Shown piece after piece: positions 45,680 to 57,805 of a stretch of DNA of 64,000 bases. A program made the translations under genes and the position numbers. Source of the stretch: Blasia pusilla. Taxonomy: Eukaryota > Marchantiophyta > Marchantiopsida > Blasiales. The stretch spans positions 4,774,001-4,838,000 of the forward strand of contig CM114272.1 in the NCBI GenBank assembly GCA_050084515.1, written 5' to 3'. The notes under the pieces were generated by a model. The model was given only the letters and a program-made list of their open reading frames with translations, searched no databases and was not told the DNA's origin. Position 1 is the stretch's first letter; every line of letters begins with the position of its first letter.

Positions 45680-46499
45680 CACTCAGAGGACCGAGACGGA
45701 GGGCGTAACCACTTCTTGCATGTACAAGGGTTCTCATGTATCAAAGCCTAGGGTTGCGACAGGGAGGTATGGATTAAAAATTGGGGCATAAAAAGCGGAG
45801 CCACGAACACATGGTTTCGGAGGAGGACAGATATCGGTATTCTCAGACCCGATGGAGGTGCAACGGAGTCGGAAAGCCGGAATAGTCTGAACCACGACTC
45901 CACAACATTGCTCAAGGAATCCGTCCCGGTCGAAGAGCTACAACAAGAGCAGGATGGGAACTCTTGCACCTTGTGTTATGATGAAATGGAACATTTGGTC
46001 ATTACTTCATCTCCATAAAATTTATATGCAGCATCTTATGAATTTGGGGTTATATGGTGCTGTAAGAAAATTCTAGTTCACGCTCGGAAGCACTCTTCTC
46101 ATATGGTTCTTCGCAACAACGACAAGTTGCTCTGTAGGACTCAGTTTAGCATAAGAATAAACAGATCCAGACATGGTACCATGTACTATCTGTGGGATCA
46201 CAAGGGCTTAACCTCACATCAGATGATCCATTACATGCGCATTAAGGCCATAAACCAGCAAAAATGATTTGAGGAAAAAAAGATTCGTGGTTTATTCTGG
46301 GAAAACCATCCATAGAACGGTACTTCCTCGAAGTAAAAGCCTATGGAATGCCATAGAGAAGAGAGAAAACTCTCCTGAATACGTATCTAGTCCTACACAA
46401 CTCTTAGATGGGTTCACATGTTTCGGAATGATTCCTAGTAGGAAAGCATCCGGTTACTAGCTTGGCGTCCACTCAAGCCGGAGCTGTCACTTGCAAACA
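45680..46499. other. No gene recognised
   Basis: Probable 3' flank of DIR-e and unassigned intergenic sequence. I see no supported feature. Confidence 0.3.
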
Positions 46500-47138
46500 C
46501 TAGTGCAACCCAGATCCGTCGTCATTAATTTCCACCTCGCCGACCACTCTGTAAGCGTTTCCAACCCTCTCGTATCTCACGGTACCGCGTGCCCTAGCAA
46601 GTCCTCCGCTTCCACCCACAACGGATAGCTCCTGGTTCCTCTGGTCCTCTCGGTTCTCCAAGTTCCACAGACCTTGGAGGTGAAGCTGGGCGTTTCGTAA
46701 CCTCCTGCTCTGGTCAGATCTGTCTCCCTGGTCGTTGATTTCCACATCCTTGAACTGGATGCTAGAAACCTCGTGCACCTGGTTCTCGTTTGTGTAGAAG
46801 TAGAGACCGCTGACGGTCGCCTGGTGTTCGGAGTCGCGATCCTCTCTCTTGGTCGCCCTGTTGGAGAACACGAACCCCCTGCCGACGTCTCTGTCTCTGC
46901 CGCTGTCCCTGCCATCGTCTCTGTCTCTGCCGTTGTCCCTGCCGTTATCCCTGCCGTCGTTAGATCCGGGTCCGAATACTTCGAGCTCGTTGGAATCGCG
47001 CTCAGAATCTCCATTTGCCTCTTGCTGGTATATCTCGAACCGAATGGTCTGGCTTTCGGATCTGTCGGCATACACCAGGCACACGCTGGCGAGCATCAAG
47101 CAGCCGGCAAAAATCAGGAGCATGTTTCCGCGTGCCAT
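46500..47138 (-). CDS. Dirigent-like secreted protein (DIR-e), expanded acidic-basic linker
   Basis: Open for 212 codons from ATG 47138 (MARGNMLLIFAGCLMLASV). An ATG 45 bases upstream lies before the leader acceptor and is rejected. The linker is longer than in paralogues, with repeated GRDNGRD, GRDRDDGRDSGRDRDVGRG units between FGPGSND and FVFSNRATKRE. The core has VSGLYFYTNENQVHEVSS and ELSVVGGSGGLARARGTV, and the protein ends NDDGSGLH. The most diverged of the intact set. It is not part of a head-to-head pair: no plus-strand dirigent frame follows up to 50.6 kb. It is predicted to be secreted and its reaction is unknown. Confidence 0.87.
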   Translation of the reverse strand: MARGNMLLIFAGCLMLASVCLVYADRSESQTIRFEIYQQEANGDSERDSNELEVFGPGSNDGRDNGRDNGRDRDDGRDSGRDRDVGRGFVFSNRATKREDRDSEHQATVSGLYFYTNENQVHEVSSIQFKDVEINDQGDRSDQSRRLRNAQLHLQGLWNLENREDQRNQELSVVGGSGGLARARGTVRYERVGNAYRVVGEVEINDDGSGLH

Positions 47139-47149
47139 GACGACAAATC

Positions 47150-47607
47150 CTGCGTAAGAAGCCAATCGGTAAGCATCACACATTCATATCAGTACTTGGA
47201 AAATCAGGATTAAAAATCAAAACGCTTGTAGATCTACTGCCCTAGAGTTTTTCAGTATATAGGAATGCGTCATTTATCTCAGATTTGGTCGCGAAAGCTA
47301 ACATTCCATATTTTTTGATCCGGAGATGGCCCAGACATCGACACACTAGGTAGAAGCCTCCAGGTATGGTTACGTTTAAGATTTACCCACGTTAGACCAG
47401 TATCGGTATCAGGGAACAACAGTGTCGAAACAACCGCCAATATCTATGTATACATAAATAGGCTCCGATATAGTGAGGCTTTTCATACGTAGAACAAATT
47501 CTGGAAGAAGATGAGCTCACTTACAATCTTCTCGCTGCGGATTGCGGTAGTTCTCGAGATTGAAAGATGATCTGATGAATTGTATCTGACCTTCAGGGGT
47601 ATTTATA
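47150..47607 (-). promoter_or_regulatory. DIR-e leader intron and TATA box
   Basis: Minus TATAAATA at 47600-47607; donor GTAAGTGAGC (47515-47524); acceptor ACGCAG ending at 47150. Intron about 375 bp. Confidence 0.65.
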
Positions 47608-47969
47608 CGGATTCATCTCATGCAGACCACAGGGGACAAGCTGATTACGCGCGTGAGAACCAAAACAAATGGCGCGTGAGATTCTACGATCGGTGTCCCT
47701 GCTATCATGTGAGGCAACATGCATGAGTAGGACCGATAATCATGCTTGTAGCTTCCTATCCACGCACGCTGCATGTTTCTTGATGAGCACCTTCCATCCA
47801 CCCAGCGTCCTTACGCTCGAGTTCGTATCTTCTGAATCTCTGAGCTGGGGGACGAGTACGCTCTGGTACTGCAATGTGGAAGCCAGATACACGACAGCGG
47901 CATCTAGAGGATCAGTATTAGAATATTACACAGTATTGGACAGCGAAAGAACACTACACATGCGATGAC

Positions 47970-50300
47970 TGTAAGAAATGTTTCACGCCCTATTCTTCAT
48001 TCAGCTTTTTCCGTTATCAGGATACTTCTCATACAAACGCTTGACACGAACGGGCCCCCGTCAGATAACTCGTCACAAGGTAATCTGGTGCGATCAGAGC
48101 GTTTATAGCTGTGATCGTGTACATACGATAATCTTTGGTACCGATATACATATCTATGCTTGCACCACATTCGATCGAGATGTTCAATGTCGATAAAGGT
48201 GGAAGACGAAATTATTTCATTGCATAAAGATCTTACGCTCGCGTTGAAATTAGTACAATTTGAATATGCGAAACTAGTGATAACGCGGCATCGGCGTCAA
48301 GACACATATTCGAAAGTACTCCACTTTGTTTTCAAACGTTTGATCGTAGTATGTGTCATCTCGTCCCGTGAACGAAAAATGACAACCAGGTGCTTGAGGG
48401 TAGCAGAGAGCAGCATTTTGAACAATGAAAAATGACTGATTCGCATCATCTCAAGAAAGAGCCAAGAAGGTGACCCCAAGCCTGACCCTGGAATTCTAGA
48501 TAGATACTTTACAACCTCGGACTAGTATTTCGGGCCTTCGGAGGTGGTCAAGCCCGTGTTTTCGCTCCGAACACATGCACTAACTCAGAAAGTGAGCGCT
48601 CTCACCTCGCTTGACACGGAGTTATGAGCTGGAAGTGAGCTGTTTGCCGCGATAGGGATAATTCTGCAATGCGAGAGGAAATAGAGCGATGCAATTTTAA
48701 CAAGAGTTCGAATAGACATTATACCAAATTATTGTCAGTCCGAAAAGGACCATTCATTCAGCAACACAGCTTGTTCGTCTCCGAAAAACATTTTCCCCCC
48801 TAATTGCACTGCTCTAGACCAACATGCATGCTTGCTTGGTAGCTTCAACAGGTGAATAGTAAGCAGACGATCAATTTGATAGGGGAGAGCTGGAAAATCC
48901 CCATTTCTTCGACATCCACTCGCTACTTCATGAACATAGACCGACCACACTTCTCAATTGCAGCTTTTGCTCTAGCATCACACAGACACAGAGATTAAGG
49001 ACGTGAAACCAATCAATTCGATTGTTCATTGCAGATTCTGTACCACTTTTCACTCACTATTCACGCCATAGGTAACAATAGAATACATAGGCCTCTACGT
49101 GGCTGCTGCTTCGAATCTCTCTTCGCGGATTGGCGGAGGAAACACAAGGAAGGAGTCATGAGAATCGCTTAAGAAAACGAGAGTTTCGAGTATACACTTT
49201 CTAGCCTTGTCCGCACCGCTGAAGATAAGACCTGTCAATGTTTTCCCAAAGCTTGCTGGACGAAAGCTAAAGAAAAAAGGCACCTTCCTAGAGGATTCAC
49301 CCTTCATGACCTCCGATTCCTTGAATCCACCTCCAATTTTCCACCAGTAAGTTGAGTACTTCCCCCTTCCTAAGTGGATACATCTCAAATGTTGCTTTTA
49401 GATACACTTTTATTCGGAGTTAGGAACAAACGCCCAGAAACCCAATCTATTTAACACAATGAAACAAGATAAAATTTGAATCTAGTATATTCAAGTTCTA
49501 GACATCCATTTTCCACACAAAATAATCGCTTGATTTGCATATGCCCACTTTGAGGTTCAGTGGCCGTGAGACGCACGGAGATGCCTGAGATGCGCATTCT
49601 CGACACTAAAAACCAAGACGGAGACGGACCAAGACGGAGTGCGTAGCTACCATTTGTGTGCGCTAGGGTGATGTATCAATGTTGCGGGTTTTGGATGACA
49701 ATGGGAGCTTCCACCGATTTCACCGCTCCAGTTTTCATCCCAAACCCCCAACTTTGGAGCCCCACGAGCACTTGGTTCGAACAAGTAGACCAAGTAGGTG
49801 GGATGTCTCCAAGAGAGCTAGACATATCTCGGTCGGTTACATATGATCTAGCCGACCCAAGAGTGTTTTCAAGGGGGAGTTTTCTGAACCAAGACTCCAT
49901 GACCATCATTGCTCATGGATTTTGCGATGAGGTTAGAGAAGGTCGAAGTGACCTCTGTCCTCTCACACGTCTCAATTTAACTGGGAGAGTGACCATATAA
50001 TTGAGAGTGACATTAAGGAGGAAAAGAAGAGGAAATAGCAAATTTTCTATCCATAGCAAGGATGACGGGAAAACTCGGAACACACTAGTACGAATAAGAA
50101 CCAATGTAGTAGTTTTTATTGCAACCTAGAAGTGTTGACCTTTCTATGCGACGTTTGTGGTTTCAGTACTGAATCAAGGACGCAGGAAGACGAAAGTTAA
50201 AACTATGCAAGGGATCGAAGATGGACGTGAGAGTATTCTTGAAAACTTTCATGATCACGGATGTAACTGTGGCCCGAGTAAATTACGTATAGTAGTTTAT
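47970..50300. other. Long stretch without a supported gene
   Basis: Short open frames exist but show no family motif or paralogous support. No transposon termini, RNA genes or strong repeats were recognised. Confidence 0.35.
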
Positions 50301-50642
50301 CGTATCGTGATAGGGTCCTCTAATATTCCGGACATGTCCCCTTTTCATGTAACTTTTGTATCGACATCCATATGGGAAAGCACATATCAACAAGTGAAAG
50401 AGATTCGTGAGCTTTTGTCTTAATTTGTAAGAGTATTCCATGGTACTTGGAATACTCCTACTTGGCAGAGCCATGAAATTAGGGAATGACATTTTTCGAA
50501 AGTCTGCAACTCCTCCACACGAACATAGCGAACGGCACTCACATATCATAGCTAAGGCGATCCAGAATGCTTGCCGCCAGATCGGCCATTAACTAGATAT
50601 TACCTAGCCACCCGCTCACACTAAAGCTGCCATTTGCAACAA

Positions 50643-51254
50643 CTAGTGCAATTCAGTCCGGTCATCATTAATCTCGACTTCACCGACCACCCTGTAAGCG
50701 TCTCCTCCGCGAACCCTCTCGTATCTCACCGTACCGCGTGCGCCCGCAAGTCCCCCGCTTCCACCGACGATGGCGAGCTCCTGGTTCCTCTGGTCTTGAC
50801 CATTCTCCAAGTTCCACAGACCACGGAGGTGAAGCTGAGCATTAGCGAACCTCCTTCCCTGATCAGAATGGTCTCCCTCTCTCTGGTCGTTGATCTCCAC
50901 GTCCTGGAATTGTATGCTGGAAACCTCGTGAACCTGGTTCTGGTTGGCGTAAAAGTAGAGACCGCTGACGGTGGCTTGGTGCTCGGAGTTCCGATCCTCT
51001 CTCTTGGTCGCCCTGTTGGAGAACACAACCCCCCTGCCGACGTCTCTGTCCCTGCCGTTGTCCCTTCCATCATTAGATCTGGGTCCAAAAACCTCCACCT
51101 CCTTGGAATCGCGATCCGAATCTCCATCATCAGCCTGCTGCTGATATATCTCGAAGCGGACGGTCAGGGCTCCACGTCTGTCGGCTTGCACCACGCACAC
51201 GCTGGCCAGCATCACGCATCCCGCCAGAATCAAGAGCAAGTGACCGCGTGCCAT
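50643..51254 (-). CDS. Dirigent-like secreted protein (DIR-f), intact
   Basis: Open from ATG 51254 (MARGHLLLILAGCVMLASV) to TAG at 50643, 203 codons. The upstream in-frame ATG at 51314 lies in the leader and is rejected by homology. Linker NDGRDNGRDRDVGRG; core VSGLYFYANQNQVHEVSS; VEINDQREGDHSD (a two-residue insertion against DIR-a); ELAIVGGSGGLAGARGTV; end NDDRTELH. Head-to-head with DIR-g. Secreted dirigent barrel, with substrate not predictable. Confidence 0.88.
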   Translation of the reverse strand: MARGHLLLILAGCVMLASVCVVQADRRGALTVRFEIYQQQADDGDSDRDSKEVEVFGPRSNDGRDNGRDRDVGRGVVFSNRATKREDRNSEHQATVSGLYFYANQNQVHEVSSIQFQDVEINDQREGDHSDQGRRFANAQLHLRGLWNLENGQDQRNQELAIVGGSGGLAGARGTVRYERVRGGDAYRVVGEVEINDDRTELH

Positions 51255-51259
51255 AGTTA

Positions 51260-51810
51260 CAAATCTGAGGGTCGACGTAAGATTCGGAGCCATCATAGTA
51301 TTAGTAAGGATCACATCCTAATGTGTATGATTGTGAGCGTAGATTCAAATAAACTAGAATGGAGCGTTGACCTCAGTTTGAGTCCTATCCGAACATACAG
51401 AACATGCCAATCGAGATTCACAGAATGATCAGAAAACCGCCAGGTTACTTCGAGTAGATAAATGTGAGCTAGGTGAGTTCAAGAATACAAGCACGAAATC
51501 ATGTCAAAGCGTAGCATAAAGCCTGAAGTCCAATGTTCTTGCTAGAAGGCCCGTCTTTACGTAAAATCTCAGCGTTTCTTTCTTGATCTATGATGGCATC
51601 GACGAATCGGACTCAACCAGAACAATAATCATCGAATATCTCCTTGGCATGTTTACCCCGTCGACCTAGCACAACTCCACTACACCACTCCAATCCACTT
51701 AGGAAGAAAGAGAAGGAGCTCACTTGTAATCTTACGGTTGCGGATTGAGATGAATTTCCAAAGCGCAAGTGGAACTGGTGAATTGCATTTGATATTGACG
51801 GTTATTTATA
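51260..51810 (-). promoter_or_regulatory. DIR-f leader and TATA box
   Basis: Minus TATAAATA at 51803-51810 in the context CCGTATAAATAACCGTCAA shared with DIR-a and DIR-c. A donor-like GTGAGCTC lies near 51720. The acceptor near 51270 is less clear than in the other genes. Confidence 0.55.
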
Positions 51811-52356
51811 CGGACTGAATTATACACACCATGATTTTCCCATTGCCCTCTGCACCGTCCACGCCCTCACACTAACCCGAACAGGCGTTAGCCCGCTCGG
51901 AAACAAAGCCACGTGTAGAAACTACGTAGCGCATATATGAAGCCCAGATACAGAAGTACGGCATGTATGGGGGAGGGCCGAGAGCCGCTTGTTCTGTGCT
52001 GTCCAGGATATGCGCGTGGGAAGGTGTCATGTGGTTCCATCAGTGGTCAGGAGATCAGTCCGAGTCGTGGAGTCACGAGGACGGCCATTTCATAACCAGC
52101 ACAAATAGGAAAGCTGAGGGATTCCTTTTGCTACTATTATCGCAACCTGATCGCAGAGGAGTCCCAAACGTCTCTATGTCTTGCTCTGGTGCGAAGAAAA
52201 CCGAGTCATGAGAAAGATTTAATATGAGATAGGAATTTCACTTATAGATGAACCATATGTGCAGTGGAATATACCACTGCACAATCTGACCAATGTTTTC
52301 TTATGAGTGAAATCTAACAATCACTACCAGCACAAATTAAATTGGAAAGAACCTGG

Positions 52357-52514
52357 GAAAGTAACGGCTCGTGGTAGCTTCACGCGCGCCGTTACTTTCG
52401 GTAGTGACTACCGGACGGACATATACTCGTAGCAAGACGTAGCAGGGAAGGGGTAATATGCTACTCTTGGTTTGCACGAGCGCGCGGACTGCGCTGAAGA
52501 TCGGAGTCAGTACA
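52357..52514 (+). promoter_or_regulatory. DIR-g promoter, decayed
   Basis: Imperfect palindrome 52357-52399 (GAAAGTAACGGCTCGTGG ... GCGCCGTTACTTTC). The TATA equivalent is mutated to TACAAATA at about 52506-52513. This agrees with the gene being a pseudogene. Confidence 0.55.
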
Positions 52515-53062
52515 AATACCCGTTGAGATAAGACACAATTCATCACTTCTACTTCAGCTTGCAAGAATTGTCTCAATCCTTGGACAGGAACTTAAGTGTT
52601 TTCCTCATCTTTCCTCAACTACATATGAATAGCCATTCTTGATCTTGGTCTAGACCAGTGTGCATAGTAGATGCTCCATATTTTCTGGAATTAATTAATT
52701 TACGTCCTTCTTTCTTGCTTAATTCATGCCGTCACTTGTCCACTGTTGCACTCTTGACCTTATCTAGAGGTTCGTACTTTTTCATTCTTCACATACACAT
52801 CTCCAGTGTGACGTTTTAGGCACCAAGAGGACTTGATGTGAGATTAATTCTTAGTCCATCTTAATTCTACAAGTGTCCCAAGTGCTTAGTGTGACATCAA
52901 AACCCAATTGAGTGAAGCAACGATCCAGTCCGTCATGAACTAGAATTCTCGTTGCTATCTAGGAATTCAACATCGCTTTCTGATTGTGAGGAAGCAGGCG
53001 GTAATTTAATTCTCACTAATCGTGTGATTTTGCAGTATTTCTTTTGTGACAGATTTGCAACC

Positions 53063-53446
53063 ATGACCCCCGGTAACATGCTCTTGCTTGTGGCCGGCTG
53101 CGTAATGCTGGCCATGGCCAGCGTGTGCCTGGTGCAAGCTGACAGACGTGAAAGCCAGACCCTCCGGTTCGAAATATACGAGCAGACCGATGGGGATTCT
53201 GATCGCGATTCCAACGAGGTGGAGGTTTTCGGACCCCGATCCACCAATGGCAGGGACAGAGACGCTAGTACGAGTGTCGTATAATCCAACAGGGCGACCA
53301 AGCGGGAGGATCGAAACTCAGAGCACCAGGCCACCGTCAGCTGTCTTTACGAAAACCTGATCCACGAGGTTTCCAGCATCCGGTTCGAGGACGTGGAGAT
53401 CGACCATGAGGGAGATGATTAATGATGAGGGGTCTCATTGCAGTAG
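53063..53446 (+). pseudogene. Dirigent-like gene (DIR-g), stop and large internal deletion
   Basis: ATG 53063 begins MTPGNMLLLVAGCVMLAMA. TAC in VVYSN has become TAA at 53282-53284. A 12-base in-frame deletion removes FYAN after VSCLY, and after IDHEGD a larger deletion joins directly to the last codons (INDEGS, end about 53446), removing the GGSGG-ARG region. The plus partner of DIR-f; leader, acceptor (TTTTGCAG) and start are still recognisable. Confidence 0.85.
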
Positions 53447-53449
53447 TTC

Positions 53450-54440
53450 CTGCAGATGGCAGTTCTAGCTTAAACAGGCCGCGCGCGTGAATACCCGGCT
53501 GAGCTCTGAACTCAGATCTAGAATTTATACCGGAGAAGATTGACCCAGGAATAGCTAGGTTGTGCAGCAGGGGTGACCCTAAACCCTTCATGGCTTGGCT
53601 CCGGCTTACTCCACCACTCTCACACAATCTTGTCTGAAATCGGGGGCTCCGCTCTCACACACCCAGGAAGTTTAGGAGACCCAGAAACTGTTCACACTCT
53701 CCTGGACGGATTCCATTAGCTTGCCTTGACTACTGCTCCCCAAATCCAAACTCTCTACTCCCTGAATCTCAACCACACTCTCAACTGTGCCCTTGCCCTT
53801 GCGGAGTCTCCACCCTCGCGTTCTAATTCCTCGTCCACTCGACCCAACGGCGATCCGACCAAGCGCTCCAGACCTTGTCCCCGAACGCCCCGCATTTAGC
53901 ACCACATTCGGGCTTTATAGTCGACCCGACGTTGCAGGCCTAGACTTATCCCTGTACCCAACCCCGCCACGTGATGCTTGCGAAGTAGGCCGACTGTCCT
54001 TGCGACCGTCGGCCTACGTAAGGGTGTGGTGACCCCAACTCGTTCCGTGTACTCCGATCCATACTTTGACTCGGCTAAACCTAGTCCACACACACTCGGC
54101 TCAATAAAACGTAGACTTCACTAAGTGCCATTTTCTTGACTTAGTGAGTCCTCATGGAGTTTCCTACCTTCGTTGTTTGTGTTTTCTTTCTTGTCACCGT
54201 GCACGTTGGGTCATTTCTTCCTCCTCCATAACAAGTCCCTCGAAGCGTCAATGGAGTGCCTAAAACCAACTCTCCTAGCGTTGTGTGGTGAAGCGCCGTT
54301 ACCTTCAAGCGGAGGTGTTGGAAATCTAACCCTTCAAGCTCTCGGTGTTGGATTTTGGTTACCTTCCAGCAAAGGGATCATTGTAACCGACTTGGTCAGC
54401 TAAGAAGGAAACCACATTTTTCGGGAGGAAGAGCAACATC
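53450..54440. other. No gene recognised
   Basis: Unassigned sequence between DIR-g and the element C remnant. It contains a 10-bp hairpin (53985-53994 with 54008-54017). GGCTTGGCTCCGGCT at about 53591 recalls 37556 in the gypsy-2 5' region, so this may be a related retroelement remnant. Confidence 0.3.
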
Positions 54441-54599
54441 TGAAATCATGGAATGAAAAAGGGAAATGAGCAAAATATCAGCCTTTTACACTTTTTGAGC
54501 CGTTGAGCTCACCATTAGGTCGTTGGAACCATTGTACCGATGGCGACATCGATCATTACGGTGTTTTCCACGCGGGAAACGTGCCCTCCCCCTTGTCAG

Positions 54600-55095
54600 A
54601 TGTGCAACTCGTCGGTCTTTGACGGGTTGCACGTTTCCCTCGTCTTGGGGTGACAAAGCATGGTCCCCAGGCAACCCGTTGGTCTCCGACGGGTTGCAGC
54701 TTCCTTCGTCTTGGGGTAACAAGGTCTACCATGGGTTGGACACTTCCCACCATAAGGGGAAACTGAGGCACGGTCTCCAAAAAACCCGTATGTCCCTCAT
54801 GGTTTGCACGGTTCATTGGACAAGGGAAATCGACGCGAGATCCCCCTACAACTTGGTTACCTTTTCAACCCATCGCTGTCCGACGGGTTGCCGTAGGAAA
54901 TCCATGCGAGGTCCCATGGATCCCGACTCCGACGGAATCAGATAGGTCACACAGGCACGGGGGACCGATTGGCAACGACGTTCAACCCAACGGACTCCGA
55001 GGGGTTGCAAGTTGCACTTGGACTCTGACAGATGATGGTAGTCCGTGGCTTTGCAACCCATGTGTCCGAGTCCCTAAATTTGCAACCCATCACAC
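54600..55095. repeat. Palindrome array, element C promoter region
   Basis: About seven units, several with only one arm, for example GCAACTCGTCGG at about 54604, GCAACCCGTTGG at 54670 and CAACCCAACGGACTCCGA near 54982. They decay towards 55100. An ATTCTT microsatellite follows at 55200-55235. Confidence 0.7.
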
Positions 55096-55256
55096 TTTGA
55101 AAGGTTGCAACAAGATTGAATCCATTGCGTGAGACAATCTCACCTACCAAACAACATTTTGTCAAGAGAATAACGGTCACTATTCACTAAAAATTAAACA
55201 TTCTCATTCTTATTCTTATTCTTATTCTCATTCTCCACCAGTGGAATCATCTAAGA

Positions 55257-57805
55257 ATGGATAATTATATGAAACTCACTTGTGGCAGTCATCTAGCAGC
55301 CCTTCCTCAATTTGAAATAATTCGACTACAAGCTCGTGAGTCACTACGATTTCTTCTCCAAATTGGAACAATTTTTATTTCCAAGGATGTTAGGATGGAC
55401 GGTACGGAGGACGTTGTAGGGGAGACAATCTAGCCAGTGATAACAAACTGTAAAGTATGGAATCTTCTACTTCACAAAAATGATCAATATAGAGTTTATG
55501 GCTTGCCTCTGAAGCCCTGTTTCCCAAGTAGACGGTCCAAAATCTCCTAGTGCATCGAGCTCTACGTTTGCCACTCCTAGCTCTGTAGATCCGGCATCGA
55601 CTCCAACTTCACACGTTCGTAATAATGTTGTACTTCCTAAAGATATTTCGGATGTCGTCAACCTGAGTGGATCTGTCAAACACCAAACGGGCCCTGCCTT
55701 TGCCTAATCCTTCCTCTTGCGAGTATCAGGCGGTAGTTTGTTGTTGTCTTTGCCCTTAAAAATATTCAAGCTTATTCTTGTCGACAAGTTGCCGCCCACG
55801 TATGATGGTAATTGCAGTTTTGAGTTGCCTCCACTTGCTAGTCCTGCTCAGAAGAAAGATGGAGGACACTTGAAGGGTATGGACAGAAAGTCTGATTGGC
55901 ATCGATGGTACAACGGACTAGTGCTTCAATTCCATATGGTCCTTGGATTGTTTCTTGCCACCAATGCGTTGGAGCTCTTGAATGTAGAAGTCGAGGTTGC
56001 CCATATCTAGAGGGCAATGGGCAAGTCAATACATCGCAATTCCCCCCCAAGAATGCAGAAACTTCATATGAGGTCGGTGAGACCATACCGGTGGGAGGCC
56101 ATCGATGTCCTCATTGTCAGGCATCCCCTTTCTGCGTTGGAGCGTGTCCTGCATACATATTTTTCATTATCCACAACTTCAGTTCTATGTCAAAGTACAC
56201 AAGGCTGGCAGATCATGTTGGCTCCTACACTCATCCTATGACTGGTGCAATTCAGAGACACATCAAGGAGGATGTGGCAAAGAAAGTGGCCGAGGTCTTT
56301 AGAAACTCTCCGCGATCAAAGCCCGGAGTGATCAAGTTAACAACAGCATCACAAATTTGTGAACAACTGCTTGGAATCCTTGGGTAGGGCAAGATCACGG
56401 CTATTGAGGAGAAACAACTCTGGGAAAATCTCGCATTTCTCGCTGATTGTGAATGCTTCGGGAATTTGATGCGTCAAATACGGGTACTGGATGGAAAGAC
56501 GGCTGAAATGGATGCCATTCCCAGAATCAAGGCCAACTCCAGGTTTCCATTCATTCAGAGATGGGCCAGGGAGGCGAAGGATCCAAGACTAATGTCTTCA
56601 AAATGTCAACGACAGGACCGTCGAGTGGCCTTGATCTTATAGATCGAATGAGGGAAGGGGAAGATCTTTACGGCAACTTGGTAAGCTTTGATATTTGCTA
56701 TAGAGTGCTAAATGGATGGTTGACCATGGGTGCTCACGTTTATGATCATGTGGAAAAGGGACTCAAAACTATATTTGTCTATGAAGTAAAAGCAAAAGAT
56801 GTTGGTAGTTTGAAGATGTGTTGGTTACTCTTATTGGAGGTGGTGAAGGAAAATAAAAGGCCACCTCCACAAATTTATGGGTTCATGGCGGAAAATGCAC
56901 AACTTGGATGGATTGCTATCAGGGAAGTGTTATGGGGTGGAGAGGTTCAGCGGGAGAGGGAAAGGTCGGATGCTTTCCATTGGCAACAGTCTGTGACCCG
57001 GTACACCAAATCTTGCATCAAGGAGAATAAGAGGACAGAGCATGTCACTCTACTCCAATGCTGTAAGGATAGCAAAACCTTGAAATAGGCCATGGAATGC
57101 CAAGAAGAACTTCATGGGTGGTGGAGGAAGCATGCGATTGAGGGGAAGTACAAAGAGTTGTGCTCTTGGCTGAGTTGGTGGAGTGTACAAATGAGACAAT
57201 GGGGAAACTTCATACGGCAGGTGAGTTCACTATTTCGTCTTGTCGAGCTCAGGCTGATAATTGTTTTAAAAGTTGTAACTCAAGTTGAGAAGCGTGGGCA
57301 CTATACGGATTTCAAATGAAGAAACCAAGCACCTTGTTGGATGCAACAGGTTTCCCGAGTGTGCAACTTGTCGAAAACGGATGGGAGTGTGCAGCCTGTC
57401 AGAAACTGTCGGGTTGCATCAAGAATGTTGGTGCAACCCGTATACAAGTATGCAAGTTGCATGTATACAAGGCCTGCAAATAGTTTACTCGGATGGGTTT
57501 GAATGACTTCCAGCTCGGAGTGGCCAAAGGTTCTTGCAACCCGTCGGAATCGGACGGGTTGCGATAGATGGTTCCTCGGTGTTGCAACACGTCGGGACTT
57601 GATGGGTCGCAAAGTCATTCATGGGATGCCTTTGACTTGCAATCCATTTGGTTCCGACAGGTAGCTTTTTTCTCTAACTTTGGAGCTATTTTGGTTGCCT
57701 TCTCACATTGCCGTCGTTGCAGGGATTGAACATTCATGAAAATGCCCTCTGCCCCAACACAAGTGGAGCAGAAAGTGTTCATTCCTCCTGGAGGTCATCA
57801 CAAGC
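55257..57805 (+). pseudogene. Mutator-like transposase, element C (truncated in exon 2)
   Basis: ATG 55257 (MDNYMKLTCGSHLAALPQ); early stop in GETI-stop; zinc-finger region (RSRGCPYL, FPPKNAETSYEVGET, CPHCQASPFCVGACP); KRHIKEDVAKKVAEVFRN type helix; a long open part 56561-57088 with the DDE-like core GFMAENAQLGWIAIREV, where the likely catalytic Asp of MADN reads Glu (MAEN). Exon 1 ends at about 57220 and the intron carries palindromes. Exon 2 starts GLNIHENALCPNTSG at 57722 and stops after about 28 codons at the junction with the accessory gene. Confidence 0.7.
57330..57665. repeat. Palindrome array in transposase intron, element C
   Basis: About five variably decayed units, clearest at 57536-57562 (GCAACCCGTCGGAATCGGACG type). 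Confidence 0.7.

Noticed and set aside
49095-49388. 97-codon minus-strand frame
   Set aside because: No motif, no paralogue in the window, no promoter context.
49656-50000. 114-codon plus-strand frame
   Set aside because: No recognisable domain or duplicate, and the composition is not distinctive. Left as unassigned intergenic.
53985-54017. 10-bp hairpin (GTAGGCCGAC) as a terminator
   Set aside because: Intrinsic hairpin terminators are not expected in plant nuclear DNA, and it is not next to a gene.
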